Shown here: piece after piece, positions 17,759 through 26,735 of the stretch | Layout: each line of letters begins with the position of its first letter | Numbering within the stretch: the first letter of the stretch is position 1 | Assembly: GCF_000756655.1 (NCBI RefSeq) | Contig: NZ_ARXU01000004.1 | Span: forward strand, 1-64,000 | Source: Alcanivorax jadensis T9 | Lineage (GTDB): Bacteria > Pseudomonadota > Gammaproteobacteria > Pseudomonadales > Alcanivoracaceae | Reading direction: 5' to 3' | DNA: 64,000 nucleotides | The notes under the pieces: model-generated | What the model was told of the DNA's origin: nothing | Database searches by the model: none | What the model saw: the letters and a program-made list of their open reading frames with translations, nothing else | Translations under genes and position numbers: made by a program

Positions 17759-18166
17759 ATGCGCATTGGTCAGTTGGCGCAGTTGGTAGGGGTCGAAACA
17801 CAGACGATCCGCTTCTATGAACAGCAGGGCTTGTTGCCGCCGCCTGATCGGCAGGACAACGGTTACCGTGTCTATACCGAGAAGCATGGTGAGGGGCTGG
17901 CCTTCATCCGTCGCTGCAGAATCCTGGGCCTGTCACTGGCTGAGATTCACGAACTACAGAGCTATCAGGACGACCCTCATCAGCCTTGTACCGCCGTCAA
18001 CACCTTGCTCGATGATCACATCTCTCATGTGCGGTCGCAGATAACCGCTCTGCAAGCGCTTGAGAAACAACTCGTTTCACTGAGAGCGAGTTGCAACGAT
18101 GACCGGGAAGTTGAGGCGTGTGGGGTTCTTGCTGGAATTAGCGAAGGAAACATGCACCAGCAGTAG
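17759..18166 (+). CDS. MerR-family metal-sensing regulator (CadR/PbrR-like)
   Basis: A 135-residue protein from the ATG at 17759 (MRIGQLAQLVGV), preceded by GGAGGAG. The N-terminal winged helix (about 1-70) includes TIRFYEQQGLLPPPDR, the MerR signature. The C-terminal part has the dimer helix and metal-ligand cysteines: one in DPHQPCTAVNTLLDDH and two in RASCNDDREVEACGV. This pattern is that of the Cd/Pb/Zn branch rather than CueR. It should act on the promoter at 17697-17727. A truncated relative lies at 14716-14856. Confidence 0.9.
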   Translation: MRIGQLAQLVGVETQTIRFYEQQGLLPPPDRQDNGYRVYTEKHGEGLAFIRRCRILGLSLAEIHELQSYQDDPHQPCTAVNTLLDDHISHVRSQITALQALEKQLVSLRASCNDDREVEACGVLAGISEGNMHQQ

Positions 18167-18229
18167 GTGAAGCATCAACCAGATAATCCGATGAGATGCC
18201 GGTCTGTCTCACTCTCATGCAAAGGTAAG

Positions 18230-18253
18230 ATCAACCATTTAATCCGCTTACCC
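18230..18253 (-). repeat. Right terminal inverted repeat of the ISL3 element
   Basis: It is the reverse complement of the left end at 21 of 24 positions and is followed directly by the target duplication. Confidence 0.93.
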
Positions 18254-18445
18254 ATAGTTCTTAACCACGCCGCCACCTGTCGACATAAGCCTCGGTACCC
18301 AGCATGCCAACAGGCGCCTGGAATGGCATCGAGAGACACTTTCACGCTTCATCAAGTAATGCTATTGAAGGCTGTGGCGTAGCAGAAGAGCATGCCAGAG
18401 GGAGCAGAGCTGGCGATCAATAGTTACATAGCTCAATATTAAACG

Positions 18446-18476
18446 TTGACATGGGGGCTACCCCAAGGTTTATGTT
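18446..18476 (+). promoter_or_regulatory. MerR-type promoter of the cus-like operon
   Basis: TTGACA (18446-18451) and TATGTT (18471-18476) are separated by 19 bp. The spacer contains an imperfect dyad, TGGGG-GCTA-CCCCA. This is the layout of MerR-activated metal promoters. It starts 38 bp before the first codon of the small Cys/Met protein, outside the IS. The remaining sequence 18262-18445 holds no gene I can support. Confidence 0.78.
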
Positions 18477-18513
18477 GTTAATAGCACATTGCTTCGGACT
18501 ATGCTGACACCAT

Positions 18514-18888
18514 ATGTTTATTGCTCGGTTTTTCATTAGTTGCCTATTTCTGCTTAGCATCTCCTTGCAGGGGATGGCAGCGGTGCAATTGGCGCAGCCT
18601 TGCCCCATGGAACAAACCATGATGCAGGCAGACATGGATGACCGTTGCAGCATGATGTCCGCCATGCCACAAAACGATTGTTGTCTGGATGGTGAATCCA
18701 ACACGCACAGCGGCCCGGTTTGCAAGCCTGGCCAGGAGTGCCATGCTGGGCAGCTCTCGATCATGAATACGGCTCCGGCGGTTTCTTTTCAGGCAGCAAA
18801 TCCGGCTACCCCTCATTTTTCTAACCCTCTCTATCTCCCCCTTGCCTTATCTACCATCTGGCGACCGCCTCTAGCACTTTCTCACTGA
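18514..18888 (+). CDS. Secreted Cys/Met-rich small protein at the head of the cus operon
   Basis: A 124-residue protein with a clear signal peptide (MFIARFFISCLFLLSISLQG, cleavage near AAV). The mature part is rich in Cys, Met and His (PCPMEQTMMQADMDDRCSMM, NDCCLDG, KPGQECHAGQ), suggesting soft-metal binding in the periplasm. Its end is hydrophobic and unremarkable. I do not recognise a named family, but short proteins of this kind often precede Cus/Czc RND genes. It lies between the MerR-type promoter and the TolC-like gene, in the same direction. Function as a metal buffer or chaperone is inference. Confidence 0.65.
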   Translation: MFIARFFISCLFLLSISLQGMAAVQLAQPCPMEQTMMQADMDDRCSMMSAMPQNDCCLDGESNTHSGPVCKPGQECHAGQLSIMNTAPAVSFQAANPATPHFSNPLYLPLALSTIWRPPLALSH

Positions 18889-18961
18889 TCTTTTCGGGGT
18901 CCGGCCTGGTCTGGGCCCACTGAGGGCGCGTTGCGCGCCATGATCCGTGTTGGAGTGACAC

Positions 18962-20257
18962 ATGTATTGGATATTTCTGAGCGCCGGCCGGTATCGGCGC
19001 GCACTCGGCTGGCTAGCGCCCTCCCTGCTGCTAGCTAGTGTCCAGGCGTTTGGGGCAGAAGGCCTGACTTTTAATCAGGCGCTACAGCTCGCCTTACGTC
19101 AATCACCGGAATTGCGGGCGGAATCGGCCCGCGTCGAGGCCGCTCAGCAGGCAGAAGGGCCTGCCGATGCTTTGCCCGATCCCACCCTGATTCTTGGCCT
19201 CGACAATGTACCTGTGGATGGCGCCGATCGTTACAGCCTGTCGAGTGATTTCATGACCATGCAGCGTATTGGTGTAACCCAGCGTTTCCCCAATCGCAGC
19301 AAACGCACAGCAAGGGCAGAAGGTGCCAGACAGCAAATCGGCTTAACGGAGGCCACGAAAGAGGCCACTCGTCTGGCCGTGCTGCGTCAGACCGCTCAAG
19401 CCTGGATTGAGCTCCACACTCTGGATCGTCAACTAGTCCTGCTGGAAGAACTCATTGCTGAAAATCGTTTGTTCGACAAGGCAGTGCGTGCCCGGCTTTC
19501 ATCGGGTCAAGGAAAGGCTATTGATAGCGTGGCACCCAGGCAGGAAGCCGTGACATTACTGGATCGGCGAGATGCTCTTCTGGCCAGGCAACGCCAGGCT
19601 AAGGCTCGTTTAATACGCTGGCTGGGGGAAGCCGGCCGGCAATCACCGGCTGGCCAAGCACCTGATTTCGCCATCAATGCTGAACAGTTACTGAATAGCC
19701 TGCATAAGCACCCTGAACTTGAGATAGCGTCGCGTCAGGCTTCTGTCGCCCAGGCTAACGCGGACGAGGCTCGTGCCGCCAAGAAGCCGGACTGGGCTTT
19801 AACTCTGGCTTATATGAATCGTGAAGAATTCAGTGACATGGCGATGCTACAGGTCAATGTGGACCTGCCATTGTTCAGCCGGTCGCGCCAGGGGCCTCGC
19901 ATTGCCTCGGCGGAAGCTGAGTGGCAAGCACTGGAATCTCGTGCAGAGGCGGTACGTCGCGAACATGAAGCGATGCTGCAGAGCGATCTGGCCGAATATG
20001 AACGCCAGGAACGCACGCTTGCCCGGCAACGGGAGCGACTGGTGCCTCTGGCAAAAGAGAAAGTGGGATTGGCTAGGGCCGCTTGGCGCGGCGGTGATGG
20101 CAGTTTGGCCGATCTTGTACGGGCACGTAGCGAATGGCTGGACGCCAAACTGAAGGAGATTGATCTCAGCGGGCAGTATGACCAGCAGGCAGCCGCCCTC
20201 CATTTTACCTACGACCACCACGGCATGGTGGGCGAGGAGCAAGATAATGAACATTAA
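18962..20257 (+). CDS. cusC: TolC-family outer-membrane factor (CusC/CzcC-like)
   Basis: A 431-residue outer-membrane efflux protein with a signal peptide (cleavage near FGA, about residue 32). Two long helical OEP repeats follow, with typical starts (LTFNQALQLALRQSPEL, then LLNSLHKHPELEIASRQASVA). The helices contain many R/E/A/Q repeats. It forms the exit duct of the tripartite pump. The gene overlaps cusB by 11 bp. Its order with an adaptor and an HME-RND pump supports a role in Cu/Ag export rather than organic compounds. Confidence 0.9.
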   Translation: MYWIFLSAGRYRRALGWLAPSLLLASVQAFGAEGLTFNQALQLALRQSPELRAESARVEAAQQAEGPADALPDPTLILGLDNVPVDGADRYSLSSDFMTMQRIGVTQRFPNRSKRTARAEGARQQIGLTEATKEATRLAVLRQTAQAWIELHTLDRQLVLLEELIAENRLFDKAVRARLSSGQGKAIDSVAPRQEAVTLLDRRDALLARQRQAKARLIRWLGEAGRQSPAGQAPDFAINAEQLLNSLHKHPELEIASRQASVAQANADEARAAKKPDWALTLAYMNREEFSDMAMLQVNVDLPLFSRSRQGPRIASAEAEWQALESRAEAVRREHEAMLQSDLAEYERQERTLARQRERLVPLAKEKVGLARAAWRGGDGSLADLVRARSEWLDAKLKEIDLSGQYDQQAAALHFTYDHHGMVGEEQDNEH

Positions 20258-21986
20258 ACGCAATGCCTTGATCGGTTTGGCTGCCTCGCTGTTGTTGCTA
20301 GCCGGAATATATTTGGGCCGTTACGTCACCCCTTCGCAGAGCAGTATATCGATGGCGATGGACAGCGGTGAAACCAACAGCAAAGCGGATGAAAAGGAAG
20401 TGCTGTACTGGTATGACCCTATGTATCCCCAGCAGCACTTTGACGAGCCCGGGCCCTCACCTTTCATGGATATGGAGTTGGTGCCCCGTTATGCCAATGG
20501 TGGTGATGATAGCGATCAGCCAACGGTCCGTATTGATGCAGCCATGGTACAAAATCTGGGAATTCGCAGTGCCTCGGTGGTCGTGGCTCAGTCACAATCT
20601 CAGCTTGATGTCACGGGGTTGATTGCTTACAACGACCGCGCCCTGACACGCCTGCAAAGCCCCGCGCCTTCCTTCGTAGACAAGGTCTGGCCTCTGGCTG
20701 AGGGCGACACTATCTCCAGTGGTCAGCCGCTGATGCAATTGAGAGTTCCGGCCTGGACTGGAGCTCAGCATGAATGGCTGGCCGTGCTCGGCAGCGGCAA
20801 CAACGAACTGATCGTCGCCGGGCGGGAGCGCCTGTTGTCATTGGGCATGCCTGCATCCCTGATCCGAAGTATTGAACGCCAACGTAAACCGCTGGAAACC
20901 TGGACGGTGACAGCTCCGCATGATGGCGTGATACGCAGTCTCAATGCTCGTGCTGGCATGACGCTGTCGGCCGGTGCTCCCGTGGCGGAGATTCAGTCAC
21001 TCAACCCCGTGTGGGTGGAGATAGCAGTCCCGGAACGCCAATTGGGGCAAGTCAGTAGTGGTAACGCTGTTGACGTGACCGTTCAAGGAGTGAAGCCAGC
21101 ACTGCGTGAGGGGCAAGTTGCCGACATTCTGCCTCTGGTGGATCAGTCCAGCCGAACTGTGCCGGTGCGAGTGACCTTGTCCAATGACGAGGGTGATCTG
21201 CGTCCGGGCATGAGCGCTCAGGTACGCATTCATGGCGAAGCCACACAGAAAGCATTGGCCGTACCAACCGCAGCCTTATTGCATACAGGAAAGCGCAGCC
21301 TGGTGATGCTTGATGAGGGGGAGGGTCGATATCGTCCGCAGGCAGTGTTGCCGGGGGGCGAGCTGGGAGACCAAACGCTGATCCTGGCAGGGCTGAAGGA
21401 AGACCAGAAGGTGGTTGTCAGTGGTCAGTTCCTGCTCGATTCCGAAGCCAGCCTGCAAGGCATTGCCGTTCAGGAGCTGGCTATGTCAGATGAGACGGAA
21501 ATGATGAACGCACTGCACTATGCCGAAGGTGTTGTCGAGCAACTGAATGGCAGCAAAATAATGCTGGACCATGGCCCTTTCAAGAGCTTGTCCATGCCTG
21601 CCATGACCATGCGTTTTAACCTGGCGAATGAACAAGTAGGCAAAGGGATATCGGTAGGTGATCGCGTGCGCATTGGCATTCGTGATACAGACAAAGGGTT
21701 GATTGTGGAGCGCCTAGAAAAGCAGGTGGCGGAACAAAAAGACACCCAAGTGAATTCGTTGCATTACGCCGAGGGGGTTATCGAGGGGCTATCCGACGGC
21801 AAGGTCAAGCTTAAACACGGTCCTTTTAAGACGCTCGGTATGCCTGGCATGACCATGCGCTTTCGTCTTGCCAGCGAACAGGTGGCCAGCGATATAGCAG
21901 TGGGCGATCGTGTGCGCGTCGGCGTCAAAGATACCGATAATGGCTTGACTGTGGTGTCTCTCGACAAACAGGAGGTTGCACCATGA
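20247..21986 (+). CDS. cusB: CusB-type RND adaptor fused to two tandem CusF-like domains
   Basis: The ATG at 20247 ([10 protein letters not shown]) gives 579 residues. An N-terminal anchor (about 8-25) is followed by the CusB metal motif WYDPMYP...[10 protein letters not shown] (about 54-80), then the lipoyl, beta-barrel and membrane-proximal adaptor domains to about residue 415. After that are two tandem CusF-like domains, from about 421 and 502, each with HGPFK-L-MP-MTMRF. Cu ligands would be the His and the two Met of MTM (M453/M455 and M535/M537). The capping Trp of E. coli CusF (WPEMTM) is Met here in both copies. It overlaps cusA by 4 bp. It should carry periplasmic Cu(I)/Ag(I) to the pump. 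Confidence 0.93.
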   Translation: MNIKRNALIGLAASLLLLAGIYLGRYVTPSQSSISMAMDSGETNSKADEKEVLYWYDPMYPQQHFDEPGPSPFMDMELVPRYANGGDDSDQPTVRIDAAMVQNLGIRSASVVVAQSQSQLDVTGLIAYNDRALTRLQSPAPSFVDKVWPLAEGDTISSGQPLMQLRVPAWTGAQHEWLAVLGSGNNELIVAGRERLLSLGMPASLIRSIERQRKPLETWTVTAPHDGVIRSLNARAGMTLSAGAPVAEIQSLNPVWVEIAVPERQLGQVSSGNAVDVTVQGVKPALREGQVADILPLVDQSSRTVPVRVTLSNDEGDLRPGMSAQVRIHGEATQKALAVPTAALLHTGKRSLVMLDEGEGRYRPQAVLPGGELGDQTLILAGLKEDQKVVVSGQFLLDSEASLQGIAVQELAMSDETEMMNALHYAEGVVEQLNGSKIMLDHGPFKSLSMPAMTMRFNLANEQVGKGISVGDRVRIGIRDTDKGLIVERLEKQVAEQKDTQVNSLHYAEGVIEGLSDGKVKLKHGPFKTLGMPGMTMRFRLASEQVASDIAVGDRVRVGVKDTDNGLTVVSLDKQEVAP

Positions 21987-24900
21987 TCGCTACCCTGATT
22001 CGCTGGTCGTTGGCTAACCGATTTTTGGTGCTGCTGGCGACGCTGTTCATGAGTGCGTGGGGAATCTGGTCTATCAACAATACCCCCGTAGATGCTTTAC
22101 CGGATCTGTCCGATGTACAGGTGATTATCCGCACCAGTTACCCAGGTCAGGCACCGCAGCTGGTGGAAAAACAGGTTACCTATCCACTTGCCACCACCAT
22201 GCTGGCCGTGCCAGGTGCGCGCACAGTACGTGGTTACTCGTTCTTCGGTGATAGTTATGTTTACGTGTTGTTTGAAGATGGTACCGACTTGTATTGGGCA
22301 CGCTCACGGGTGTTGGAATACCTTAGTCAGGTCCAGTCTGAATTGCCGCGTACAGCACGACCATCACTTGGGCCAGACGCTACCGGTGTCGGCTGGATTT
22401 ATCAGTATGCATTGATCGATCGCACCGGCCAGCATGATCTATCGCAGCTAACCTCGATACAGGACTGGTTTCTAAAATACGAGCTGCAGACTCTGCCTGA
22501 CGTTGCAGAAGTGGCAACCATCGGTGGCATGGTACGTGAATATCAGGTAGTCCCTGACCCGGTCAAACTCGCCAGCCATGGGATTAGTCATCAACAAGTA
22601 CGCAAGGCGATAGAACAAGCTAACCAAGAAACCGGGGGAGCAGTGCTGACGCTGGGCGAAGCGGAGTTCATGGTGCGCTCCAGTGGCTACCTTCAATCAC
22701 TCGAAGATTTCCGAAAAATCCCACTAAAACTGGTTGATGGGGTGCCAGTACAACTTGGAGATGTAGCGCAGATTCGCCTTGGTCCGGAGATGCGGCGTGG
22801 TATTGCCGAGCTGGACGGAGAAGGGGAAGTCGTCGGCGGGGTCGTCATTCTGCGTTCGGGCAAGAACGCCCGCGCTGTGCTATCTGCCGTGCATGAGCGA
22901 CTTGAGACACTGCGGGAAAGCTTGCCGGAAGGGGTTGAAATCGTCACTACCTATGATCGAAGTGAGCTGATTGATCGAGCAGTCACAAACCTAAGTTACA
23001 AATTGATTGAAGAGTTCATTGTAGTCGCACTGGTGTGCGTATTGTTTCTTGGCCATTTGCGTTCGTCACTGGTGGCCATCATTTCCCTACCGCTGGGAAT
23101 CCTTGCTGCCTTTATTGTGATGCGTTACCAGGGCATCAATGCCAATATCATGTCGCTTGGCGGCATTGCTATCGCTATCGGCGCGATGGTGGATGCAGCA
23201 GTGGTGTTAATCGAGAACGCCCACAAGAAAATTGAGATTTGGCATCGGGATAACCCAGGGCAATCTCTGACTGGTAATGCGCATTGGCGAGTCATAGAGC
23301 AAGCAGCTGTCGAAGTGGGGCCGGCGCTGTTCTTCTCGTTGCTAATTATTACCTTGTCGTTTATTCCTGTCTTTACCTTGGAAGCACAGGAAGGGCGGCT
23401 ATTTGGCCCACTGGCATTTACCAAAACCTGGGCTATGGCGGCGGCAGCCGGCCTATCGGTGACATTGGTTCCACTGTTAATGGGGTACTGGATTCGGGGA
23501 AAGATACCTTCCGAGGAAAGTAATCCAATCAGTCGCTTTTTGATTAGTTGTTATCAACCCGTACTAGAGCGAGTCTTGGCGTGGCCGAAAACCACCTTGC
23601 TGGTTGCCGGTTTAGTTTTTGTTACCGCCTTTTGGCCGCTAAGTCAGCTTGGTGGTGAATTTTTGCCACCGCTGGATGAGGGCGATTTGCTGTATATGCC
23701 AAGTGCCTTACCAGGCTTGTCAGCACAAAAAGCTACCGAGCTTCTACAGCAGACCGATCGGTTGATCAAAACGGTGCCTGAGGTGGAGCAGGTGTTCGGC
23801 AAGGCGGGGCGTGCGCGGACAGCGACTGACCCTGCACCATTGACGATGTTTGAAACCACCATCCGTTTCAAGCCCAAGGACCAATGGCGTGAAGGCATGA
23901 CAACGGAGAAGCTTGTCGAAGAGCTGGACCGTATTGTACGCGTGCCTGGACTGGCAAATATCTGGATTCCTCCGATACGCAATCGTATCGACATGCTTGC
24001 CACTGGCATCAAGAGCCCAATTGGCATCAAAGTAGCGGGTAATGACCTAGAGATCATTGACCAGGTGAGCCGTCAAATCGAACAGGTAGCCAAACAAGTA
24101 CCCGGTGTCTCCTCAGCATTGGCTGAACGGTTGACTGGTGGTCGTTATGTGGATATCGATATTCGGCGTGGCATTGCGGCTCAGTATGGCCTCAACATCG
24201 CGGATATTCAGTCGGTGGTCAGTGGTTTGATTGGTGGTGAAAACATCGGTGAGACAGTGGAAGGGCTGGAGCGTTACCCGATCAGCCTTCGTTATCCTCG
24301 CGAGTGGCGCGACACGGTGCATCGCTTACGCGATTTGCCCATAGTCACTCCCGAAGGAAAACAAATTACCCTAGGAACTGTGGCGGATATCAAGATTACC
24401 GATGGGCCACCGATGTTAAAAAGTGAGAATGGCCGACTGTCTGGGTGGGTGTATATCGATGTGCGGGGGCGTGACCTGGCCTCGGTAGTGGATGATCTAC
24501 GTGTCTCAGTGAATGATGGAGTCAGGCTGCCAGAGGGGGTCAGCTTGTCCTTTGCCGGTCAGTTTGAGTTCCTGGAGCGGGCCAATGCGAGACTGAAAGT
24601 GGTGGTGCCGGCGACCTTGCTGATCATTTTCGTACTGTTATTCCTGACCTTTCGCCGTGTAGGTGAAGCCTTGCTGATTATGGCGACGTTACCGTTTGCG
24701 GTGACCGGCGGTATCTGGTTCTTGTATCTGCTGGACTACAACTTGTCGGTGGCTACTGGTGTCGGCTTCATCGCCCTGGCGGGTGTCGCTGCCGAGTTTG
24801 GCGTAATCATGTTGCTGTACCTAAAGCAGGCGTGGCAGGAGAGACAGGAGCAGGGCCAAAAGGGTGAAGCTGCCTTGATGGGTGCTATCCGTGATGGCGC

Positions 24901-25111
24901 GGTATTACGTGTTCGACCTAAGGCGATGACTGTAGCTGTTATTATTGCCGGCCTTCTTCCGATTTTCTGGGGGGGAGGCACAGGTAGTGAGATCATGAGC
25001 CGCATTGCTGCGCCCATGGTAGGAGGGATGGTAACAGCACCTTTGTTATCACTTTTCGTACTGCCCGCAGCCTATCTGCTGATGCAACGACGCAACAGGA
25101 ATCCAGGTTAA
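21983..25111 (+). CDS. cusA: HME-RND metal efflux pump (CusA-like)
   Basis: A 1042-residue inner-membrane RND transporter of the heavy-metal branch. It begins [18 protein letters not shown], with the first membrane helix, then a large periplasmic loop, a second loop and 12 TM in total. The heavy-metal signature is [16 protein letters not shown] in TM4; its acidic residue lies in the proton relay. Methionines are spread through the periplasmic part. Together with the overlapping cusB it exports Cu(I)/Ag(I). An inverted repeat, CCAAGCTT-A-AAGCTTGG (25112-25128), starts right after the stop. Confidence 0.92.
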   Translation: MIATLIRWSLANRFLVLLATLFMSAWGIWSINNTPVDALPDLSDVQVIIRTSYPGQAPQLVEKQVTYPLATTMLAVPGARTVRGYSFFGDSYVYVLFEDGTDLYWARSRVLEYLSQVQSELPRTARPSLGPDATGVGWIYQYALIDRTGQHDLSQLTSIQDWFLKYELQTLPDVAEVATIGGMVREYQVVPDPVKLASHGISHQQVRKAIEQANQETGGAVLTLGEAEFMVRSSGYLQSLEDFRKIPLKLVDGVPVQLGDVAQIRLGPEMRRGIAELDGEGEVVGGVVILRSGKNARAVLSAVHERLETLRESLPEGVEIVTTYDRSELIDRAVTNLSYKLIEEFIVVALVCVLFLGHLRSSLVAIISLPLGILAAFIVMRYQGINANIMSLGGIAIAIGAMVDAAVVLIENAHKKIEIWHRDNPGQSLTGNAHWRVIEQAAVEVGPALFFSLLIITLSFIPVFTLEAQEGRLFGPLAFTKTWAMAAAAGLSVTLVPLLMGYWIRGKIPSEESNPISRFLISCYQPVLERVLAWPKTTLLVAGLVFVTAFWPLSQLGGEFLPPLDEGDLLYMPSALPGLSAQKATELLQQTDRLIKTVPEVEQVFGKAGRARTATDPAPLTMFETTIRFKPKDQWREGMTTEKLVEELDRIVRVPGLANIWIPPIRNRIDMLATGIKSPIGIKVAGNDLEIIDQVSRQIEQVAKQVPGVSSALAERLTGGRYVDIDIRRGIAAQYGLNIADIQSVVSGLIGGENIGETVEGLERYPISLRYPREWRDTVHRLRDLPIVTPEGKQITLGTVADIKITDGPPMLKSENGRLSGWVYIDVRGRDLASVVDDLRVSVNDGVRLPEGVSLSFAGQFEFLERANARLKVVVPATLLIIFVLLFLTFRRVGEALLIMATLPFAVTGGIWFLYLLDYNLSVATGVGFIALAGVAAEFGVIMLLYLKQAWQERQEQGQKGEAALMGAIRDGAVLRVRPKAMTVAVIIAGLLPIFWGGGTGSEIMSRIAAPMVGGMVTAPLLSLFVLPAAYLLMQRRNRNPG

Positions 25112-25197
25112 CCAAGCTTAAAGCTTGGGTGGTTGCGATTGTGAATAAGTAAATAGAGCACATAAGGATCGCAATCTTCTGGTCTTGGCACCCTGCT

Positions 25198-25227
25198 TAG
25201 TGTCAGATCAGTGCTGATCTGACACTA
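25198..25227. repeat. Perfect 14-bp inverted repeat, operator or terminator
   Basis: Arms 25198-25211 and 25214-25227 are perfectly complementary around a 2-nt centre. No T-run follows, so a simple terminator is less likely than a protein-binding site. It lies between cusA and the BlaI-family gene. Confidence 0.6.
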
Positions 25228-25256
25228 ATAATCGGCGGGGGGTTACAGGTGCTAAA

Positions 25257-25269
25257 GACAAAATTTGTC
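25257..25269. promoter_or_regulatory. Candidate BlaI-family operator GACAAA-A-TTTGTC
   Basis: A 13-bp palindrome with 6-bp arms lies 108 bp upstream of the BlaI-like gene. BlaI, MecI and CopY bind TACA/TGTA-type dyads, and GACA...TGTC resembles these. Autoregulation is inferred only. Confidence 0.4.
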
Positions 25270-25376
25270 CGTGTGATGGTGGGAGAGGGAGCTAGTCATA
25301 CAAAAGCCGATTGACGATCGGTTTTAGGTGTGTCAGTCTGATTACCAGATTGATAATCTCTAAGTGGTTAGGATTC

Positions 25377-25763
25377 ATGCAGCTGGGTGAACTAGAAAAG
25401 CAAGTCTTGCAATACTTCTGGAAGGGGCGGACGGCAGACGCAAAGTCTGTCTATGCGCATTTCGAGAAGCAGCGCGGAGGTACCTTGAATACTATCCAGA
25501 GCACGCTGGATCGATTGTTCAAAAAAGGGCTCCTTTCCCGTGAAAAACAAGGGCATGCCTTTCAATATAGTGCAGCCATGGATCGCCAAGCTTTTATCGC
25601 CAAGCTTATCGAAGAAATTGGCGAAGATTACAGTGCGGATCCTGGCAGTACCCTTATTGCAGCTTTCAGCACCTTTTCTGAAAAGCTGTCGGATGATCAG
25701 GTTTCGGCCCTGGAAAAGCTGATTGAAGCGCGCCGGGCTGCCGACTCGAAGAGTAGTTGCTGA
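25377..25763 (+). CDS. BlaI/MecI/CopY-family repressor
   Basis: A 128-residue protein from the ATG at 25377 (MQLGELEKQVLQYFW). The N-terminal winged helix includes DAKSVYAHFEKQRGGTLNTIQSTLDRLFKKGLL, matching BlaI/CopY recognition regions. The C-terminal helix would dimerise. It lacks the cysteine-rich CxC tail of CopY, ending DSKSSC. Repressors of this family are lifted when cleaved after a signal from a BlaR1-type membrane protease, and such a protease gene follows with a 1-bp overlap. The pair sits directly before the czc-like operon, so those genes are the likely targets. Confidence 0.87.
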   Translation: MQLGELEKQVLQYFWKGRTADAKSVYAHFEKQRGGTLNTIQSTLDRLFKKGLLSREKQGHAFQYSAAMDRQAFIAKLIEEIGEDYSADPGSTLIAAFSTFSEKLSDDQVSALEKLIEARRAADSKSSC

Positions 25764-26725
25764 TGATATTCGGCTATCCGGCGTTGTTTCTTCACTTGTT
25801 GACGATCCTGATATTGGGAATGGTCACAGGAACGATGATGGCTAGTCTGCTGGTTCGTCTGGTTGCCAGTCGTCTGCCGCACTATCAATTGGCTATACGA
25901 AGAAACCTACTTTGGGCCTTTGCCGTTTTTCCGCTGTTTGCCGGGGTGGCTGCAGCGTTGCTTTCCTACCTCCCTGAGTGGAAGCCTCAAGCGAACCTGT
26001 GGCTGGCCGACATTATTCATTGGCATCATGCCTATCTTTTCTCGCCCGCATCCTGGCATGGGGTATTCTTGCTTTTTTGCCTTATTGGGCTGCTGGCCTT
26101 GTTTGCTTGGAGGGGCTGGCAAGGGGTGTCCGAAGTTCAGCGTCAGCAACTTCTCGGACTGCTCAGTGAGCGCGACAAAGATGGACTAGCAGAACTAGAC
26201 ACCCCTGTGCCAATGGCGTTTGTGGCCGGTTTGTGGAGTCCCAAGGCCTATATTACTCGAGGCCTTGCCTCCAGAATCAGTGCGAAAGAGCGGCGGGTTA
26301 TTAGTCTTCATGAGCAGGCTCATATTTGTCGCCGCGATCCGTTGGCCAAGTTCGCCTTCTCCCTGTTGACGTGCCTGTATCCCCCCGGTGTACGCCGTTT
26401 CCTGCAGGCCGAGTTTGAGCTGGCGATTGAACAGTTGGCTGATGAGTGGGTTGTGCAGCGCTATCCCCAGCCTGCAATTATCGCTCAGGCGTTACTCCAG
26501 GTGGAGAAAATCGCCGTAAACGCTCAAGACAGGCAAGCAGATGATGCATATAGCTATTTTGCCCGCCATGCGGTTGAACGGCGTGTTCATCACCTGCTAG
26601 GCGTCAGTGAATATCGTGCTTTGCCTGTGGTGACTGTTGTAGTGCTTGCTATTTCTGCAACATTAAGCAGCGCGGCCGGTGTTGACGTGCTCCATCATTT
26701 ATTCGAAACCCTTTTCCTTCATTGA
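25763..26725 (+). CDS. M56-family membrane metallopeptidase, BlaR1-like without sensor domain
   Basis: A 320-residue protein beginning at the ATG within TGATG, overlapping the repressor stop. It has about four membrane segments (first at about 5-30, last near VVTVVVLAISATLSSAAG). The zinc-protease motif is HEQAH (about 183-187), with LADEW as the downstream acidic partner. BlaR1 has a penicillin-binding sensor of about 250 residues at its C-terminus; this protein ends about 20 residues after its last TM and has none. It may therefore sense something else, probably periplasmic metal, and cleave the BlaI-like partner. Position with RND genes supports this. Confidence 0.82.
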   Translation: MIFGYPALFLHLLTILILGMVTGTMMASLLVRLVASRLPHYQLAIRRNLLWAFAVFPLFAGVAAALLSYLPEWKPQANLWLADIIHWHHAYLFSPASWHGVFLLFCLIGLLALFAWRGWQGVSEVQRQQLLGLLSERDKDGLAELDTPVPMAFVAGLWSPKAYITRGLASRISAKERRVISLHEQAHICRRDPLAKFAFSLLTCLYPPGVRRFLQAEFELAIEQLADEWVVQRYPQPAIIAQALLQVEKIAVNAQDRQADDAYSYFARHAVERRVHHLLGVSEYRALPVVTVVVLAISATLSSAAGVDVLHHLFETLFLH

Positions 26726-26735
26726 GAGAGTTCAG

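Larger units (their letters stand above)
14882..18253. mobile_element. ISPpu12-like ISL3-family element with passenger genes, 3372 bp
   Basis: The ends are 24-bp imperfect inverted repeats, 14882-14905 and 18230-18253, with 21 of 24 positions matching; the outer bases are GGGTA. Directly outside both ends is the 8-bp target duplication ATAGTTCT (14874-14881 and 18254-18261). Inside are an ISL3 transposase (with a stop codon), an lspA homologue, a CDF metal exporter and a divergent MerR regulator. That is the known gene set of ISPpu12. Perfect target repeats suggest recent insertion. Confidence 0.95.

Noticed and set aside
25198-25227. Rho-independent terminator of the cus operon
   Set aside because: The stem is perfect but the loop would be only 2 nt and no T-run follows; kept as a protein-binding or unspecified palindrome instead.
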